Source of the DNA: Stenocarpella maydis
Lineage: Eukaryota; Ascomycota; Sordariomycetes; Diaporthales; Diaporthaceae
Reading direction: 5' to 3'
DNA: 64,000 nucleotides
NCBI GenBank assembly: GCA_002270565.1
Contig: NQMI01000168.1
Span: 30,559 to 94,558 of the forward strand
Of this stretch, positions 22,671 to 34,769 are shown piece by piece. How positions within the stretch are numbered: the first letter of the stretch is position 1; each line of letters opens with the position of its first letter. A program made the translations under genes and the position numbers. The notes under the pieces were generated by a model that was given only the letters and a program-made list of their open reading frames with translations, searched no databases and was not told the origin of the DNA.

Positions 22671-24186
22671 GTTGTTGTCAAAGATAGACGGAAAACAAGC
22701 AGAAGTCCACAGAGCAGGTGAAGTTGTGTATAAAGTAATTATACTATAGTGTGTTTCTCGTGCAGCCAAGTCTTGTTATACCATAGAGCCCCAGACCTCC
22801 TTTATATCCATCCGCCTGTACTCTGTGCCAGCCCAGATCTGGAATCCGCCTTAATGCTATCCAAGAAACCACGCATCAAGCTTCCAGGCTACCCGAACTG
22901 TAGGATCGGGGCCGTTATGGGCCAGGAGCTAACCACCCGGCAGGGTTCCCAAGGCTGAGCCCATGATGCGATTCGATGGAAGCTTCGCCTCCGCCAGAGG
23001 TTGAATTTTATTGTATGGTTTCTAGTGTACTGGCAGTCTTGGCCAACTGGTAGCACATGCGACTTTGCGGGGTGATATCTGAAAGTTTATATTTAAAGTT
23101 TGGGGTCCCTGAGGAGGTATCGGGAATAAAGTTTTGGAGTGCAGCGGGCCAATGTTGATCGTCTGCTGGCTGATCGTGGGATTTGTGTGCTCAACTGCGA
23201 CGTGGCTGCTGGGGTATGCCTTACTACGCGTCGTTCCTGTCCGGAATCTACTACTGGCCGGCGAAGCTGCCGGTCGTGTTCCTCGAAAGAGTCGTGCCTG
23301 CTGGGGAGTGGACAACAACAAGAGACCTGGTCGGGTGGCTCCCAACTGGCAGTTGGTAGATGACTACCTACGCAAAAGGGTGACACATCTGTCGAGCCTG
23401 ACCCTCGTCCAACCTGAGAAGTGGTTCAGCGCCCACCATGTGTCGCTGCATAATAGCAACATGGCCATCTCGGAGATTACAATGTTCTGTTGCCCCAGTA
23501 GAGGTGTTGGGTGTTAGACCTTGCCTCTTGAACCGAGTCGGTTGCCATCGTTCTTAAATCGCAACCGGCTGTCCCTGACAAATGGAAAAGGCGACTTGGC
23601 GACGCCTAGCAGGCATGATGGGATGCAGTCCATGAGCCCTTGGAGCATTTGAAGCCATGGTGTTGAATCCTATCGACTGTTCTTGTTAGTTCGGCCGCAC
23701 CTCCCCCGAGCACTGTTGAGGAAGCCAGGGTTCGGGTTGCTTGCTGCAACTTGGGTGATGGCCACCCAAGTTGCGAACTCGCGGCTGCCCAACTTGGCCC
23801 TGATTAGCTGAATTGCCCAGCATTTTGGGCTTGTTCACCCCGGCGGCATGACAGCTGCAGACCGCTATTTGCACTACTGCAGCAAAATGATACGACACGA
23901 CAGCAGGCATGGCAGTTACACAGGTAGGTAGGTACTTACTTAGACTGGGCTAGGGCGGACGCGCAGGCGACCCGGTCCGGCCCACGCCTGCCGTGACCCC
24001 CGGTGCCGCACCGCATCCGTTGTGTGGACGGGACATGTACATCATAAACACATCAGGCGTCCTCTCACGGATACACTCTTTTCTTCTTCTTCTTCATCTT
24101 CTTCTTCTTCTCCTCTTCTTTCCTCTCACTTAGTGGACTTTCACGAGCCATATTCTCGCCTTCCACCATAGTTAGATGAGGTGATA
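22671..24186. other. divergent intergenic region, methyltransferase and beta-glucosidase promoters
   Basis: No supported gene. A frame with a real ATG at 23152 encodes a hydrophobic start (LIVCWLIVGFVCS) and ends at 23517, but it shows no recognisable family. A GGTAGGTAGGT microsatellite-like run sits at about 23922-23935. The final 120 bp carry a CT-rich tract next to the GH3 start. Confidence 0.5.
24077..24127 (+). promoter_or_regulatory. CT-rich tract upstream of GH3 gene
   Basis: A nearly pure pyrimidine tract of TTC/CTT units lies about 60-110 bp before the GH3 start codon. Such tracts are common at transcription starts of well-expressed fungal genes. The assignment is by position and composition only. 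Confidence 0.6.
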
Positions 24187-26845
24187 ATGCAGCTGACGCT
24201 CACGCATCTCGTGCCACTGCTGGCGCTGGGCCGTGCAACCGGCGCCCGAGCTCTCTCAGATGCCGACTTTTATGGCCAGTCGCCGCCTGTCTACCCGGCC
24301 CGTAGGTTCAAACGCCATGCCTTCCTCCCCTTCATGTGCGCGGCTGACCTGGTCTCCCCCCCCCCTCCCTCACAGCCCATGCCAGAGGCCTCGGAAGCTG
24401 GGCGTCTGCCTTCAGCGCCGCCGAGGACCTGGTGAGGCAGATGACGCTGGAGGAGAAGCTCAATGTCACGGCCGGTCACGCCAACCCCGCCAACACGTGC
24501 AGCGGCAACACGGGCAGCGTGCCGCGCCTCGGGTGGCCAGGCCTGTGCCTCCAGGACGCTGGCAACGGCGTGAGGGCCGCCGACCTGACCAATTCGTACC
24601 CGAGCGGCATCCACGTCGGCGCCAGCTGGGACAGGAGCCTGACGTACAGGCGAGGGCTCGAGATGGGCAAGGAATTCCGCATCAAGGGAGCCAATGTCGC
24701 CCTGGGGCCCGTCGCGGGTCCGCTGGGCCGCACCGCCCTCGGGGGCCGCAATTGGGAGGGCTTCGCTGTCGACCCGTACCTGTCCGGGGTTCTCACTGCC
24801 GAGACAGTCAAGGGCATCCAGGACGCGGGGGTCATCGCGAACCTAAAGCACCTCATCGCGAACGAGCAGGAGACCTGGCGCAGGCCGTACAACGACACGG
24901 AGGCCGCGTCATCCAACATCGACGACAAGACCATGCATGAGCTGTATCTGTGGCCGTTCGTGGACGGTGTGCGCTCTGGTGCCGCCGCGTCGGTCATGTG
25001 CTCGTATAATCGAGTCAACAACTCGTACGGCTGTCAAAACAGCAAGCTGATGAACGGCCTCCTGAAGACGGAGCTCGGATTCCAGGGCTTTGTCGTCTCG
25101 GATTGGAATGCCAGGACAGGTGGTATAGCTGGGCCTCTCGCTGGGCTCGACATGATTATGCCTAACGGAACTGGTTGGGCTGCCGATCTGGCCGAATCAG
25201 TCAAGAACGGCTCCGTCACGGAGGAAAGGATCGACGATATGGCCCACAGGTGAGCAGATGCCTCACTCGCATACCCTCGTTGTGTTTTGGTATGTGCTTA
25301 ACCCAAAAACACTCGAACAGGATCCTCGCGGCTTGGTATCTGCTGGGCCAGAATGACACGACCTTCCCTAGTCCCGGTGCGGGCATACAGAACCTCAGCC
25401 TACCACATGAGCTTATTGACGCCCGCAGCACCGATGCGAGCCCAACTCTTCTCGAAGGGGCCGCTGCGGGACATGTGCTAGTCAAGAACGTGAATAATGC
25501 TTTACCACTACAGAATCCAAGGATGCTGTCTATTTTCGGCTACGACGCCCAAGCGCCGCCAACCAAGAACATTGACAAGCTGTTTGAGCTCGGGTACCAG
25601 TCGCAGCCCGAAATGGCAGATGCGGCCCTGGGATTCGAGGCGCACTTTTCGCAGCGAGCTTACGATGGTGTCATATTCGCGGGTGGCCGAAGCGGTTCGA
25701 ATGGGCCGTCGTACATCGATTCTGTAAGTATCTGCAATGAGTTGTTAGCCTTGTGCTTTTGGATTCCAGGGACTATACTGACTAGGTATAAATAAGCCCT
25801 TTAGCGCCTTGACACGGCTTGCCAAGGAGAATGGAGCTTACCTCAATTGGGACCTGCGATCCGGCGATCCTCTCGTCAACCCTATGTCCGATGCATGCCT
25901 AGTCTTTATCAACGCCATGGCCACAGAGGGCTGGGATCGGGACGGCTTGCATGACGACTTCAGCGACGGACTGGTACTGAATGTCGCATCCAAATGCGCG
26001 AACACCATCGTTGTCGTCCACGCCGCCGGCATCCGGCTGGTAGACCAGTGGATCGAGCACCCGAACGTGACGGCCACCATCATTGCGCATCTCCCCGGCC
26101 AGGATATCGGCGAGTCCCTTGTCAGCCTGCTGTACGGCCAGATCTCTCCGTCTGGGAAGCTTCCGTACACCCTCGCTCGCAACGAGAGCGACTACGGGAA
26201 CCTGTACGAGCCATGTAAACCCACGTCTGGAGATGACCACTTCCCGCAGTGCAACTACACTGAGGGGGTCTACATTGACTACCGTAAGCATGATTCTTCT
26301 TTTCTCGTCGTCCCCAATCTGTCATACCTCGAAATGTATCCGTGGGACCAGAAAGCATTATCTTGGGACCCATAGCAGGTGACTAACACGAGAAAGGCCA
26401 CTTCGACGCCAACAATATCGAGCCTCGCTTCGAGTTCGGCTTCGGTCTGAGCTACACCACGTTCGAATACTCAGGTGGTTCTGTCCAGCCGGCACCGTCC
26501 CAGAGCATCAGCCTCTCGCAGCGCGTGATCAAAAGTGATTCGATATGGGACAGCACGGCCATCGTGACCGCCACGATTACCAACACCGGCACCGTCGCTG
26601 CCGAGGAGGTGGCCCAGCTGTACGTCGGCATCCCGGGCGGGCCGGCAAAGCAGCTCCGCGGCTTCGACAAGGTCAAGCTCGCGCCCGGGGAGCAGGCCGA
26701 GGTTTCCTTCGAGCTGGCGAGGCGCGACCTCAGCGTCTGGGACGTGGGCTCGCAGGGCTGGGTCCTGCAGCCTGGGAGCTACGACGTGTATGTGGGCTCG
26801 AGCAGCAGGGACATTCGCTGGAAGGGCCTGTATGAGATTCGATGA
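24187..26845 (+). CDS. secreted GH3 beta-glucosidase
   Basis: Five exons (24187-24301, 24376-25249, 25321-25723, 25797-26283 and 26397-26845) give 775 residues. The start is the ATG at 24187, opening a signal peptide (MQLTLTHLVPLLALGRATGA). The GH3 N-domain follows: QMTLEEKLNVTAG, GLCLQDAGNGVR, SYPSGIHVGASWDRSL, KHLIANEQETWR, and GFVVSDWNA with the nucleophile Asp near residue 280. The middle alpha/beta domain and the C-terminal fibronectin-III-like domain (FGFGLSYTTFEYSG, ITNTGTVAAEEVAQLYV, LRGFDKVKLAPGE) are complete. Exon 4 uses an AAG acceptor, because the nearby TTTAG acceptor is out of phase. The last intron has an ideal CTAAC branch point. The enzyme removes terminal beta-linked glucose, most likely from cello-oligosaccharides, outside the cell. 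Confidence 0.95.
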
Positions 26846-29800
26846 TGGTCGTAGTTTTCTGATCGCGATGGAGGGATTGAGAGGGACACTAAGCGAGCTT
26901 GATGCTATCGGGTCATCAGTTGTGTTGGTATTATTCTAAAGTTCCCGGGCTATTGTCATGGACCTCGAGCGGCTTCTCCCTCTTCCATCCTACTTAGTAG
27001 ATACTTCTAGAAGTCATTAGTGATACACCATAATGCTTGAAGCGTTCAAATTATTTTCATTAATTTGTAATAGATTCTTGAAGGGGCTCGATGCTGTGGT
27101 CTCGAGGTTCTGTAGTCTCTGGGAGTAGCTTCGCCTGACTTGATGACATCGGGTGCCGGCAACTTTCACTGTTGCTCCTGTCATCTAGAGCGCGGAGGTT
27201 GGATAACTGAACAATGATAATCTCTTGAGATGTCCTGCTCAAGCTTCTCGTTTCCGAATAGGCACAGGCGTGGAGTGCTCGTTGAGTTCAGTGTTGGCCG
27301 AGCAATATTGGAAGCCGGCTAGCGCTATTATCGAGCACTCAGGGACCGCGGAGCATGGAGAAAATTGCAGGCTGGTACGGTCCTAGTGAACTCCCTCCCT
27401 CTCTCTGTGTGTGTGTGTGCCATTGTCAGAAATGACCAGATCGTCCCCTGCCCACCGCGGCAAGGCAAGGGGGCGGGGTCTGATTCACGGCGCCCTCTTC
27501 TCCCGTTGGTTCCTTGAAGGGGGATTTTTATCTGGCCGGGACTTGTGTGTCAAAATCCTCCCCGGGGCCCGCCCGCCCTGGCGAATCGTCAGGTTGCCCA
27601 AGCGCAAAATTCCCCATTGGGCTCGCGAATGCGGCCGGACGGAACCTTGAGCATTGATGCCCAGCAGGAGATACCCCCCCCCCNTTCTTGTTCCGCACTC
27701 GCCCTCCTCGGTGGGAGATTTTCTTCTTTCTCTTCTGTCTCTGTCTCTCGGACTCGGGAGGCATTGATCACCTACCTAAGTAGGTACCTAGCTATGTAAG
27801 TATCTGGGGCATTGCTGGCAGGCACACCAGTTTCCAACAACCCTGCGTCAATACTCGATTACATTAGTAATTTAGGTATAAGCGATTAAGTATTATAGTA
27901 GCAAATGGGTCGGATTGATTGTTGTTGGTTGTTGGTTCTGTGGCGCTGTCTGGGGTATGGGGGCGCCTATTTGAAGTGCTACGACCTCTGCAGGTTGTAG
28001 TTGCCAAAACAAAGACACTTGGTATAACCCATAAGACCCAGCATCTAACATGAGTACGATTCCACTATCCGACTCCCAGGAAGAGTCCAAGCAAAAACCG
28101 CCCATCCACATGCAACATAGTGTACATTTCAAGGTATCCAGAGAGTCACTGCGGGTCATTCGAGTCAGCATATGTTATACCGATACAAGGGGGGATTCAG
28201 GCCAATGAGGCGCGGAGAGCAGAGCGGACCGGACACGGCGTCACGAGGCGTGCGAGAATCCAACATTCGCAGCCCGTGCAGAAAGTCAGAGTAAGAGACT
28301 GAACCGCTGCTTGAAACCAGATCTCGGACGTGTCTTGAGGCTTATCAGCATCTAGATCTCTGCCCTACATCGGGAGAAAGTCATAGGAAAGGCTCCTACC
28401 AGATTCGGATCACGCATCAGGGGGAGAGGACAGCCGATGATAGCTCATCTGGGGCCCCTCTTCTGGTACGGAGTACATAGTTTCGTATCACCACCCCTCA
28501 GGACAGAGCCCGCAATTAGTGACGACACCATGACTGGAGAAAGCTCGGCTTTTGAGACGCCCATGTGAATTTTATGATGGAGAAGTCATTTGCAGTGTTA
28601 AAGAGGTCGACTTTATTCCGCCGTCACCTAACGGTCGAGGCCTGTCGGAGAATACACAGACATACAGGCATACTCACAGCATCTCGGCAGTGCCGAAAAC
28701 TTGGTGGCAATTCCAGACACCTCACTTGGTCTGGGGGAGGGAAGGAAGGGGACCATCTGCGTTGACTGCAGACCTGTGTAGGAACTGGCGAGACTGGCAG
28801 GCTGAGCTGTCGACCTCATGCGGGTTCCTGGGCAAGAAGCAGGGAAGTTTTGCTGTGCGTATGCAGACTGCCTCCGGGCTGCCAGGCCTCCAGGCTTTGC
28901 CCAGAACAGGAGACCCCAGAAGGTGGGAACGCCTACAAGGACCCGTCAAAAGGGCATCTACAGGGTACTGACTAGTCCCACCGAGAACATCTGTCAGATG
29001 CGGTGGGGCCCTCCCGGGCGGCGACATTGAAATGCTGGAAATCGTGATGCTAGATGGTCCAGGCGTATTCTCCCCCGCAGGAAGGGGGCGACACACGAGA
29101 CGGTGGGAGATTATATAGGCTTTTGCTTGTCCTGCTGCCCTCGCCTTGTGCGCCGTCATCGAAGATCGAGCAAATGACCCGACTGTCTGTCGATGCCAGC
29201 CTGTGGAGGGAAAGAATACCCACTGGGGGTTGACCATTAAAACCCTGAGCCACCTCGCATTGTCCTATCACATCTTCCGGACGAGTTCCGCCAATCAGGA
29301 TTTCCGGACACATCGCCGCCTAGGTCTGGCAGGCGATTGGCGACGCGTCCTGATTCAGTAATTATTGCTACAAAAGTACAAAAATACTTGTTCTGTTCCC
29401 CGGGAACAAGAGAGGAAATGGGACGCGAATATATCCAAGATATCTGCTGATTTTCTCGCGTCTACCTAGACTGGTGGACAGGGCTGCCATCGACCGTCTA
29501 GCGTGCATACAGTACTTCCACACTTCCACAGCTATCAACCTCTTGCAGGCGCGCTGGGGCGGCGATGAGCCCGGGATTCGCCGGCCACTACTACGGCAGT
29601 CAACTGTCAGTCCAGCCTTGGAAGTCAGTCCCCTTCGGACCCTGGACAATTTCTAGAATTGTGTCTTCAACACTGGTGTCACGCAAGAAGAGGTGGGGGG
29701 GGGGGGATGACTTTTCCCACAGCTACATTTTTTTTTGAGAGTCCTGCTGAGCTGAATTGTCTCGGTCGCATTGAAGGTGACCGGCTCTCTTTGGAACGGT

Positions 29801-30687
29801 AGTCGATCCTATCTTGCTCAGCTGAAGAGATATCACCAATGAAGACGCATGAGTACAGAGGTACACCAATCCCTCGGATTCTTTTGCATTAATTGATCTT
29901 TCGGCACTTCAGCCCTTCGTCGACACCAAGAACTGTGTCCAGAGCACCATCGAGGTATAGCCCAGTCCCTGCCGAATACCCAGAGGGTCGGAGATACTCG
30001 AATGGGGCAAAGACACTCGCTAACATCAGTACTCAAGCTCGGACGTTGCTCCGCCCCAGCAGGTGCCTACATTTCTCTCCAGTGTTTTCCATGGTCACTC
30101 TTGCATCGGCTGTATATTCCTTGGAACCGACCTGTCAATCGTGACGTGCCCTTTTTTTTGTGTTGCAGATCAGGCATGGTAATCTCGACCACTCAGGTTC
30201 TCCGGATACCTGTGCAAGAACATATCAATGCGTCGCGGCTGAGGCAACAGTTGCATCCCTCCGTCATCTAAAACAGCGCAAAAGTTGCCTCTCTCGGCAG
30301 CTACAAACCGGAAATACAGTGCGTCCCTTGTGGCGGCCTGGTTACTAGGTCCCCGGATCAAGTCCCTTCGCTGGCGGCACATTCAAAAAAGGGTTTAAAA
30401 AGGTGAAAGTTGAGACCCGACAACCAGAGCGAGGAAACACCTTGCGAGCAGCACCAAGCACCCGCCCGAAACAGGGCCACTGTCAAGCCCCTAAGCGAAA
30501 CTTTGTTCCCCAAGGCATGCTTGTCACTTGCACGGGAGCCTCGATTGCGACAGACACACACACGCACGCACACGCGCGCGCACACTGCCCGCGTGCAAGC
30601 CAACTATACGGGTCCTATTGGAACCGATAATAGAAATTTCCTCTAACAACCTAGGTATACCTTTAATAAGGGCATCAAGCTCTTGAG
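26846..30687. other. gene-poor 3.8 kb stretch
   Basis: No supported gene. It contains a GT microsatellite at 27406-27419, a C run with one unresolved base (N) at 27684, CCTACC and GTAGGTACCTAG palindrome-like runs near 27771-27795, a G run near 29696-29707, and a CA/CG alternating tract at about 30551-30584. The longest frame (minus strand, about 28722-29237) is compositionally unlike a protein and has no family match that I recognise. Confidence 0.5.
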
Positions 30688-31740
30688 ATGCCTCTCGAGC
30701 CGCTCCCAACCCTGCAGGACTTGGAGATCACGGGCACAACAGGATCCCAGCAGGACGAGACGCAGTATTATCCCATTATGAGCCATGAACGACTAGCCCA
30801 GCCCTTCCATCCAGACCATCCCCCCAGCGCTACGTACCCTGCCTCTCAGGCCCTCTCGTTCGGACAGCCCCACACCTCGCACTTCTACCCGCCGCTCTTG
30901 GGTTCATTCGGATTCGACAACAACTACAACAACAAGATCCCGATCGACCCGGGTCTTTGGGATGCTAGCCTTGACCATTCGGAAGCCCGAGGGCTATCCG
31001 AGGGTGGCGGTGGCATGGGGTCCCACCAGGACCCGTGGGGAGCCCATCCGGCCACTCCTGTCGACATGGACGGTTTTGTGGCGTCTCCCACATCCATGCC
31101 GCGATACAACCCGTCCCCGATGCCGCTTGTCCCCGGCATGAGCAGCTTCGAGCCGATGGTGAGTACCTCATGGTCGATGGATGGCAGCTCGGCGTCGGCC
31201 TCGTCAGCGTCATTATCAAGAGGGCCCACAATGTCATCGAGCCTGAGCGTGCCCAGAACATCAACTCCGGCCAGCAGCCAGAGCCCGAGCTCTCCGACAA
31301 GGGTCAGTACTGATACGCTTGAACCGCCCGCCCCCAATAAGGATGTCTTGCCGATTTATGTGGGCTTGCAGACCCGAACTCAGGCCGAAGACCAGCCCAG
31401 CAAGAAGAGAAAGCAGGCGTCGGTCCCCAATGTGCCTGTAGAGACGACAATTTCTGAGAAGAGAAGGTACCGAGATAACTCTTGGCCGGGATTTTCTACT
31501 CCACAGATCCCAACCGCCACAGCTTCAAGCGCCGTAGCCGCAACCAATGACAACAAACCCGCGCACAGGCACAGCAGTGGCAATCCGGATAATCGCCCAC
31601 GGACGACGGAGACGACGGAATCCACGATCAACGACCCCTCCCGGCCTCCCCAGCCAAGGTCCCGCTCCTCGCAGCAGTCCGCAACGATTCCAGAACAGCC
31701 ACGGCGGCAGCAGCAGCAGCAGCAACGACAACAACAACAA

Positions 31741-31776
<36 letters not shown>

Positions 31777-32166
31777 CCAGACCCCCGCGCGCGCAACCGC
31801 GAGGCTGCCAACCGGTGCCGGGCCAAGAACAAGGTGGCCGTGGCGGAGCTCGAGGAGGCGGAGCGGGCCATGGGCGCCAAGCACCAGGCGCTGACGCGGA
31901 CGGCGAGGTCGCTGCGCGAGGAGGTGCTGTCGCTCAAGAACCAGCTGCTCATGCACGGCAACTGCGACGACGACCTCATCCAGCAGTACCTGGCCAACTC
32001 GGCGCGCATGGTCGGCCGCGGCGCGGCCGGGGCGGCCACGGTGGCCCACACGATGCAGCCGCAGCTGCCGCCGCCCGCTGGTATGCTGCCTGGGCAGGCG
32101 TCGACGCCGCCTACCGGTGCGACAGCAGCGAGGGGTCAACGAAAGGGGGAGGGGCGGAGGCGGTAA
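30688..32166 (+). CDS. bZIP transcription factor, ATF/CREB-like, with polyglutamine tract
   Basis: One open frame of 492 residues. The first 340 are Ser/Pro/Thr/Gln-rich and probably disordered, holding an activation region and a basic stretch PSKKRKQ that could be a nuclear localisation signal. A Gln tract interrupted by one Arg spans residues 341-363. The bZIP lies directly after it, about 366-430. Its basic region NREAANRCR fits the NxxAAxxCR consensus, and leucine heptads follow (VAELEEAERAMG to SLKNQLL). The tail is Pro/Ala/Gly-rich. A GTGAGT at 31159 could act as a donor, but the frame reads through without a stop, so I treat the gene as intronless. The likely role is sequence-specific regulation in the nucleus; targets are unknown. 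Confidence 0.85.
31708..31776 (+). repeat. CAG/CAA trinucleotide repeat (polyGln)
   Basis: Twenty-three codons are all CAG or CAA except one CGA. They sit just before the bZIP basic region. Pure CAG stretches within it are prone to length change. Confidence 0.95.
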
Positions 32167-33870
32167 GCTTTGCACCGGGTAGGAGAGGCTGGAGGAGAGA
32201 GAGAGGGGGGGGGACCTACAAAGGAAAACCCCCGATACAGAACAAGACAATATACGACGGAGCAGTACAAGAGAGGAAAAGGTTTCAGGCAAAACAGGCC
32301 TTGGTGGCTTTGGATTTTGAGGAAGATGAGGGGGCAACGTAACGGGATTGAGTGCGGGTACTTATCATTGGTTTGGATATGACGGCCGCGATCATGGCCG
32401 GGTCGTTGTTGGCAGTGGGTGTCCAGGTTTACTCGGGCCTGGGAAAGGCGTCAGGAAGGGCTTGGGTCCTCCCCCCCCCCCTACCTCTTCTTTTTCGTTT
32501 TCTTCGGCATCGGGGGCCACTTGGGTGGAGGCAAGGGGCTTGATGATAACCTTGTTGACGAACGAGCAGAGATCAATCTCATGGTTAGTCTTGGCTGAAC
32601 TGCTGGCCACTGGCACTTGATCATCTGGCGCTCCATCCCTTCCTGCATCACTCGTAAGCTTTTCCGTCTGGACTGCGGACTGGACTGACCGAGCACACGG
32701 CCCAAGGTAGCATCCGACTCGGCCGAATCGTTCGGGGTTGGAATTGGCTGCGGCAGGTCAGGGATCCCCCTTGATGAAGCGTGTCAGGTTCATACGTACG
32801 CGTCGGTCGAGGCGTCCTGAAGCCACTACGGTTGGTCGAAACTTGCGCACCCAGTCATCCACGTGGCTGTTGGTCTACACAAACTAGTGCAGGCGCCAGC
32901 AGGCCAGGTAGATCAAGGAGCTTCGGAAGGATGACACGATGGTGGGAGTTGTTAGAAAGGAGCAGGTTGGAGCACTCGGGCTGCTGAGCGAAGGGCCTGG
33001 GCTCAGGTCAGGCTATGAATGACACGGCACCTCTGGAAAGCATTCTGAAGTCGCCACTGATGATGTCAACAGCCAGTGTTTACCTGCGCGGGCACGGATT
33101 CTGCAGATCTGCAGCCAAAAACACCCCAGAATTGGATCTGCATCGCATCGTACTACCATGCCACATATGGATATGCTCTTACAACGCGGCCACACTAGGT
33201 ACTAAGGCTCATAACTATTCTGCACGTCTTTCCGCGACTCAAGTACTTCGGGTCAGTACATGCGAGGAGGACCAACCCTAACCCTCCTCTCCGAGGGGAA
33301 TGATACTATCACCACCCATGAATCCTACGAGCAACCACGTCACCTTCATCCCATGCTATTTCTTCTCAAGGGGAACGCCCGCACGGCAAGCAACGCCTGC
33401 ATCCTGATCCGGAGCTACTTTGCCAAGAGAGCACTGTCTGAGACCAGGGTGAGCTAATTTAGTAGTGACTGTAACCCCCCCCATCAAATACTAAACATGT
33501 CACTGCAGTTCAGCGTGGTAGTTATGGTCAAGACCCCAGGAGAGAGATTGCAGATGCACGCTACTGTCCTGCCTGCTCGGTGCTTCATCCTCGATGGCAG
33601 GGTGTCAAGCTCAATTAAGGAATGCCCGCGTCCATAGGGAGCATCTGATGGAGCAATTAAGGCCAGTTGTATCCGATGAGATTGTTACAATATCTAGGCG
33701 CAAATGCTAAAGGAGACCGACTATTAAAGAGCGAACGTGGCCGCTTGTCTCGGGCCTTGAGCTGACAGGGTAACCCAGTTAACTTGAATTGTTTGCACTT
33801 GAGCAAGCATTGCAAACCACCCCGCCCGCTATGCTCAACTGATTACTCGCACACAATACAGTGTTCATCT

Positions 33871-33872
<2 letters not shown>
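32167..33872. other. intergenic, no gene seen
   Basis: Short frames only. G-rich and C-rich runs lie near 32203-32211 and 32469-32481. The open frame that continues past the bZIP stop in another register is a shadow of the bZIP gene. Confidence 0.5.

Positions 33873-33933
<61 letters not shown>
33873..33933 (+). repeat. A61 homopolymer with A-rich continuation
   Basis: Sixty-one consecutive A residues are followed by an A-rich, G-interrupted stretch to about 33960. It lies downstream of the BAS2-like gene, on the strand opposite to that transcript's own poly(A). It could be the tail of an old retroposon or a simple slippage product. Confidence 0.9.
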
Positions 33934-33935
<2 letters not shown>

Positions 33936-34034
33936 AAAAAAAGAAAAGAAAAAAAAAAAGGAGACAGTCCGGTGCCCGGCCCAGAAACTGCCTTGGCTCA
34001 TCACCACGCCCCGCCAGTAGCACTTGTCAGCCAC

Positions 34035-34769
34035 TTAAGCGGTGCACGTGAAGCCACACTTCTCACCAGGCTTGAGGGCAGGCTCGTTGCGGCAGACGGC
34101 AATAGTCTTGTCGCTGCCCCCGCCAAACACACAGCAGTTGGACGCACAGTTGGCGTCGCTCGTGCACTGCCCCGTGACGAACTGCTTCCCGGCCACGCCG
34201 ACGTTGCCGGGCCCGAGGCTGTCGTTGGTGCTGGTGGGAGGGCAGGACCCGCCGGCCGCGGAGCCGGAGCTCCCGCCGGACGCGGCAGCGGCGCTGTCCG
34301 AGGCGGCGCCCCCGGCCTGGGCGGCGGCGCTGCTAGCCGGGGCCTGGGCGGCGCCGGCGGCCGAGTTGGCCTTGCCGTCGCCGAAGCCGCAGCCGAGCTT
34401 GGGCGCGGCGTTGCCCACGGCGGAGCCGGAGCAGACGCCGACGGTCTGGCCGGTGGCCTGGTCGACCACGGAGGCGCAGCAGACCTTTGTCAGGTCGGGC
34501 TGCTGGGCGCCGCAGTCGGCCGAGTTGGTGCACTGGCCGGTGATGAACTGCTGGTTCTTGCCGTTGCCGTTGCCGGCGGCCAGCTTGGGGTCGGGGATCT
34601 GGGACGGCTGCGCCTCGAGGACGGGGGGCTTCTGCGCGGCCTGGCGCTGCTCGAGCTTGGCGGACCGCACCTTGGAGGGGCCGCGGCTGTTGTCCGCCGG
34701 GCTCAGGGCGAGGGCGCCCTGCAGGGCGAAGAGGAGGGTGACGGCGGCTGCGGCGTTGAGGGCGACCAT
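34035..34769 (-). CDS. BAS2-like small secreted cysteine-rich protein with two repeats
   Basis: A single exon of 244 residues from the ATG at 34769; the frame stays open further upstream. A signal peptide is clear (ALNAAAAVTLLFALQGALAL). The mature part holds two copies of the same Cys module. The first is QQFITGQCTNSADC, then VCCA and GCGFGDGKAN; the second is KQFVTGQCTSDANCASNCC, ending KCGF. An Ala/Gly/Ser-rich linker of about 70 residues joins them. The module matches, from memory, the biotrophy-associated secreted protein BAS2 of Magnaporthe, which is usually about 100 residues with one module. That protein is secreted into rice during invasion, but homologues also occur in non-pathogens, so an effector role is inference. 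The two-module, long-linker form is the unusual feature. Confidence 0.85.
   Translation of the reverse strand: MVALNAAAAVTLLFALQGALALSPADNSRGPSKVRSAKLEQRQAAQKPPVLEAQPSQIPDPKLAAGNGNGKNQQFITGQCTNSADCGAQQPDLTKVCCASVVDQATGQTVGVCSGSAVGNAAPKLGCGFGDGKANSAAGAAQAPASSAAAQAGGAASDSAAAASGGSSGSAAGGSCPPTSTNDSLGPGNVGVAGKQFVTGQCTSDANCASNCCVFGGGSDKTIAVCRNEPALKPGEKCGFTCTA

Noticed and set aside
28722..29237. 171-codon minus-strand frame in the gene-poor stretch
   Set aside because: The composition is not protein-like, no clear start context or splice partners are present, and overlapping frames lie on the other strand.
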